This document shows, piece after piece, positions 60,517 through 64,000 of a stretch of DNA of 64,000 nt. The DNA comes from Apiospora phragmitis (taxonomy: Eukaryota; Ascomycota; Sordariomycetes; Amphisphaeriales; Apiosporaceae). The DNA is taken from positions 1,240,001-1,304,000 of the forward strand of contig JAQQWL010000001.1 of NCBI GenBank assembly GCA_038363925.1. The letters run 5' to 3'. The notes under the pieces are model-generated. The model was not told the DNA's origin, did no database searches, and was given only the letters and a program-made list of their open reading frames with translations. The position numbers and the translations under genes were made by a program. Positions within the stretch are counted from its first letter, which is position 1, and every line of letters begins with the position of its first letter.

Positions 60517-63500
60517 TATCGTTCCAACTTGACTAACAGACAGAAACGGGCAGTGGTCGCTTGTAATAGCAGTTGTCAATGCCACATCCGACGAAGGGGG
60601 GAGCTGGGTTAGCAATACAGCCGACTATCAGGTCGGGCTTGATCTGATACAGGGCCTGGTACGCCCGCCAGGGACGAGTCGGGCCCGGACGTGCGTCACG
60701 AACGCATCCTGCCCATTTGCGCTGATCGCACCATGCCTCAAGATAGACTTGGCCGGACTAGCCATGCTTAACTTCTGCTTTGCAGGGTATGGTTGGCTAG
60801 TAATGCGACCAACCTTTCGGCCAACTACCCAGACCCCCGTTTCTGGTGGCCAGCTACTCCACGGCCGGACTACAACGACGGACGATCCAAGCAGGCTGTT
60901 TCTAAAAACAAGTCGACAAGGCGACGGCCAACGGGGGGATGGGGTGGGATGTTTCAAGGACAAGCGAAATGAGATATGTATGGGCTGGATCACGACTCAT
61001 TCGCCCATCTGGGTCCCTACTTACCTATGCTGGGCAGAGTTCTTTTTTTTCTAATCTCATTCTATGACATGATAGGTGTGAAGATGCCCATAACCGCATA
61101 CTGAGCTACGCAGGAAAGGGCGAATGGTCCCTTCACTCAGCACAACACAACGTATTAGGCAAAAGTGCTGGAACAGGATCAGGGTAGGAATACTCGGGCA
61201 GTCTGTTTGAGGTTGATGGACCAGGCCTGGACAACGGCTAATATGGGGCCTCGATCACCAACTAGGATGATCCTTGCCCCAGAAAAGCACAAGCAGCTAA
61301 GCAGCCTGCACATACTGTTCTCGTCGCATCAAGATGAGAAAGTGGAGAGGACAGAAGAAAGTGTGATCAGGTTAATCAAAACGGGGATTTGATATGCTTG
61401 AAATAATATCCCGTACTAGCTCCTGCCCACCGCGCAGGGTCATTTGGAGTCTACGTAGTACTGCCTATGTAGGTTAGATTGTAGGTTAGAGAAAAAGGAG
61501 CCGAACTCTCACCAGTTAAGCTACCGTTAATGAGCAGTCGAACTCTTCTGGATATGGAACAAACAACCCAAGGAGCAATACGCAATGGAAAACGATGGAC
61601 GGCGGCATTGCCCCAGAGTGGAATGCCTCGTCAGTGCGACTGTCTCGAATGTTTCCAGAAGCACGCATCAGGCAGGGGCACATATGCAGGAACCGGAACG
61701 TGAAGCAATCGGAGGCACCCCCTGCTGATGTCAGTCTGACATTGCAGTACTGTGCCAATAGCCAACACTGCACACTACGTTTCGGTACAGAAGACAAGCA
61801 TAAAGCTCGCGATCAGACGAGCACCTGTTCTGGTTTGCCTGATTGATCGGAGATCCATCTTGTTCACCCAAAACAAGAATGAACTTGGTATAATATCAAT
61901 AGCATAATCACCGCACACATTGTTCCCCATGTTCCCTCTGGCGACGTTGCATGGTCTCCGTCCACAATGGGGTCGCCGTCTTCCCAACTTAAAAAGGCGT
62001 CGTGTCAGTGTCACTCATCTTCAGACGACGGACCCGAGTCTACCAGCGGAGTCCCGAAACCAAAGCATTGGCAATTTGGCAGTCCAGATCCAATACGGGA
62101 TTGCTCTGCAGGCCATAACCATGTGGGGGTGTGGTGCAGATGCAGGTGCGAATCGAAAGCACGTTAATGTGTAATGTGACGGTGGGAGATGACAGGGTGT
62201 GAAATTGGAATAGGGAGTTGATTGCATGCAGCCTCGCAGCGTCAAATCTGGTTTGCTTTTGGGAAAGCACTGCGGAACGTTGCTGACAGCCTAAAGAGAC
62301 TTTGCTTTTAGTCCATGTCGTACATCAAGCTGCGCCAGCCAATGGGGCTCTACCACTACATGCGTAGCTGGAATTGTATCTCTCTCCCCAAAGGGTCCGG
62401 GGGGCTCGGGGTACGTACACTGTTGTGTGTTTCATTGCCGGATATTGCAAAAGTATCACCAGGTATATCTGAGCTGGCTCTCTCCTCATTATTACTACGT
62501 AGAAGCAGGCCGGCTGCCTCAACTCCACAAACACCGCTGCGACCGTTGCGATCGGTCGATTGCGTGCACTGGGGACGCAGCATGCCGCCCTTGCCTACTC
62601 CGTAGGCGGGGACCTAGTATGCCGGCGTTGTCCAGCTGTTTGCACGGAAATCAAGAGCATCGAAGCATGTGATGACGCATTTGACAGCCACCTCTTTATA
62701 CTTATTAGATATGGGATGATGACTCTGTGTACAATACCACCACATCTTGACGTCCAACAGCTGTAGTGTGCAGACATGGGAGGATGTCATGCAAGGAAAG
62801 CCTGTTCATCTCCCCCAAGCCCAGGAACAAGAGCGTGTTTCAGGCGCCCTGATTCAGTCCAGGGTGGAGGTCCTGGATGTTTCATGATTGCAAATTGCAG
62901 CTCGGATCTGAAGAGTGGGGTCTCGGTTCGGCCCCGTATCCGCCTCGCAGCGAAAGGGCCCAAGGTTGGTATGTCAACTCCGTCGGCACTCGGGATCTCC
63001 CTTGTCTGTCCCATTATCCTGCCCTGGAGGCTTTGGAAGAGTCCTGTAGCTGGTTCCGGCTCTTCATCCGGTCTTGGCGCCAGTTTCCAGGTTCTCAACC
63101 CCGCACTCTGCATTCTGCATTGCATTGCGTATCTTGCCGCCGGCCTACATGTGTCTGGTCGTTTGACGACGGCGAACATGATGAGGCCGAACATACATAA
63201 GAGTTCTCTATTTCGGAGCGGGTCGTTCCGAAATTTGACAAAAGGGCTGGCGAAGAGGAAACATCGCCATGACAATGCCGCAAGGCTCGTAGCTACTACC
63301 AGCAGCCCTCTCAGCTGGAGCTCTCCGGCCTTTCTCCTTTACCCTCTTCCTCTTCAGACGTGACAAGACTAAGCCTAGACAGACCCAAGCACCTATCCCA
63401 TATGCCAATTACTGTCACTTGACACTGGAAAGGCTAGCTTCGCGACCCACAGTTGTCCCGATACGTCAGTGTATGGCAGCTCTGGTCAGCCGAAGATGAT

Positions 63501-64000
63501 AGCTTAGAGATAGTGCCCTACTGGACATGACCCAAGGATACTCCAGCCAGAGGCAATATCCCAAGGATAAGTCTACATAGTGATCGTGTGTTCTATGTAA
63601 ACTCCAAAGTGGACAGAGTGGCACCTTCGACTTCAATGCCCTTCCGTGGCAGTCTATAGTTGCCGAGTATGTATTTTGGTGTAAAAGAGACGCTGGTTGT
63701 CTAGGTGTCTTGGACAAAGTAATGCGCCTCAGCTGTATGCCCACGTGAGCATTTGGACATGTCAGTATTTTGTCGATGCTAACCCAATTTCAACATCGAG
63801 TCATGGGGAGCATGTAGCAACAAGTTCGCTTGCAATGTGATGTGTCTCCGTACTCGCATTCGTATGGTGAAGGCTGAAGATCCAGACCGTCGACAAAATA
63901 AATATAATAGCGAGACGTAGGAGGCTGAGGACGAAGCCAAGATATTTCAAGAACATGATCTACCCCTTCTCAAAAGCTACCATGCCTTGATCAACGTTCT
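60517..64000. other. Final 3.5 kb without a supportable gene
   Basis: Several frames of 60-195 codons occur on both strands (the largest 62776-63363 plus and 62787-63275 minus overlap each other), none with a domain or convincing splice sites. The first part should hold the promoter and 5' leader of the gene ending at 58492. Confidence 0.5.

Noticed and set aside
60600..60770. 72-codon minus-strand open stretch that reads plausibly (KPDLIVGCIANPAPPF)
   Set aside because: No start codon, stop at both ends and no credible splice link to the gene downstream; kept only as a possible exon to test.
61490..61545. tRNA-like fragment on the minus strand with an A-box-like TAGCTTAACTGG followed by a T-run
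   Set aside because: No anticodon arm, T arm or acceptor pairing could be built.
62776..63363. 195-codon plus-strand frame overlapping a 162-codon minus frame
   Set aside because: Overlapping long frames on both strands in GC-richer DNA are expected by chance; neither has a recognisable domain.
1..64000. CRISPR arrays, insertion sequences, rRNA genes or complete transposons
   Set aside because: None was seen; the window is fungal nuclear DNA and no terminal repeats, transposase or reverse-transcriptase motifs were recognised.

Overview
This is a 64 kb stretch of nuclear DNA from a filamentous ascomycete. Introns are short (mostly 51-100 bp, with GTRAGT-like donors and CTRAC-like branch sites). 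The gene set is typical of Pezizomycotina: the xylanase regulator XlnR/Xyr1, Zn2Cys6 and C2H2 regulators, COMPASS subunit Bre2, Smc5/6 subunit Nse1, the Slh1 helicase and the SNARE Ykt6. The XlnR N-terminus and overall style point to Sordariomycetes, probably Hypocreales. That placement is an inference; I cannot name a species.

Layout. Positions 1-10,492 hold no gene I can support; the notable feature is a 10-bp-phased array of CreA/CRE1-type boxes about 1.2 kb upstream of xlnR. From 10.5 to 23.4 kb is a compact, mostly intact block: xlnR (+), NSE1 (-), a membrane-anchored conserved protein (+), BRE2 (-), an intron-containing tRNA-Arg(CCU) (-) with a decayed partial copy beside it, a phosphopantetheinyl transferase (-) and a multi-pass DUF1774-like protein (-). 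From 25.3 to 34.5 kb is an accessory block: a Zn2Cys6 regulator converging on a phosphonoacetate hydrolase, a GNAT acetyltransferase, and a divergent pair made of an SSU1-type sulfite exporter (with its middle missing) and cysteine dioxygenase. From 35.3 to 47.4 kb are a large C2H2 regulator, a membrane-linked GNAT protein, a divergent histone H4 variant and a second Zn2Cys6 regulator. From 49.6 to 60.5 kb are SLH1, YKT6 and an unrecognised disordered protein. The last 3.5 kb shows no supportable gene.

How the genes fit together. Cysteine dioxygenase makes cysteine sulfinate, which breaks down to sulfite; SSU1 exports sulfite, so the cdo1/ssu1 pair is one metabolic module. The Zn2Cys6 gene next to the phosphonoacetate hydrolase may be its regulator (inference). 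Bre2, Nse1 and the H4 variant are chromatin genes but show no operon-like link.

A recurrent oddity: seven genes need one single-base correction to read through (missing base: Zn2Cys6 regulator at 26.03 kb, phosphonoacetate hydrolase, CDO1, C2H2 regulator, Zn2Cys6 regulator at 46.1 kb; extra base: H4 variant, SLH1). In each case the exon-length arithmetic confirms a one-base discrepancy. Assembly indels or real gene decay would both explain this; the sequence alone cannot decide.
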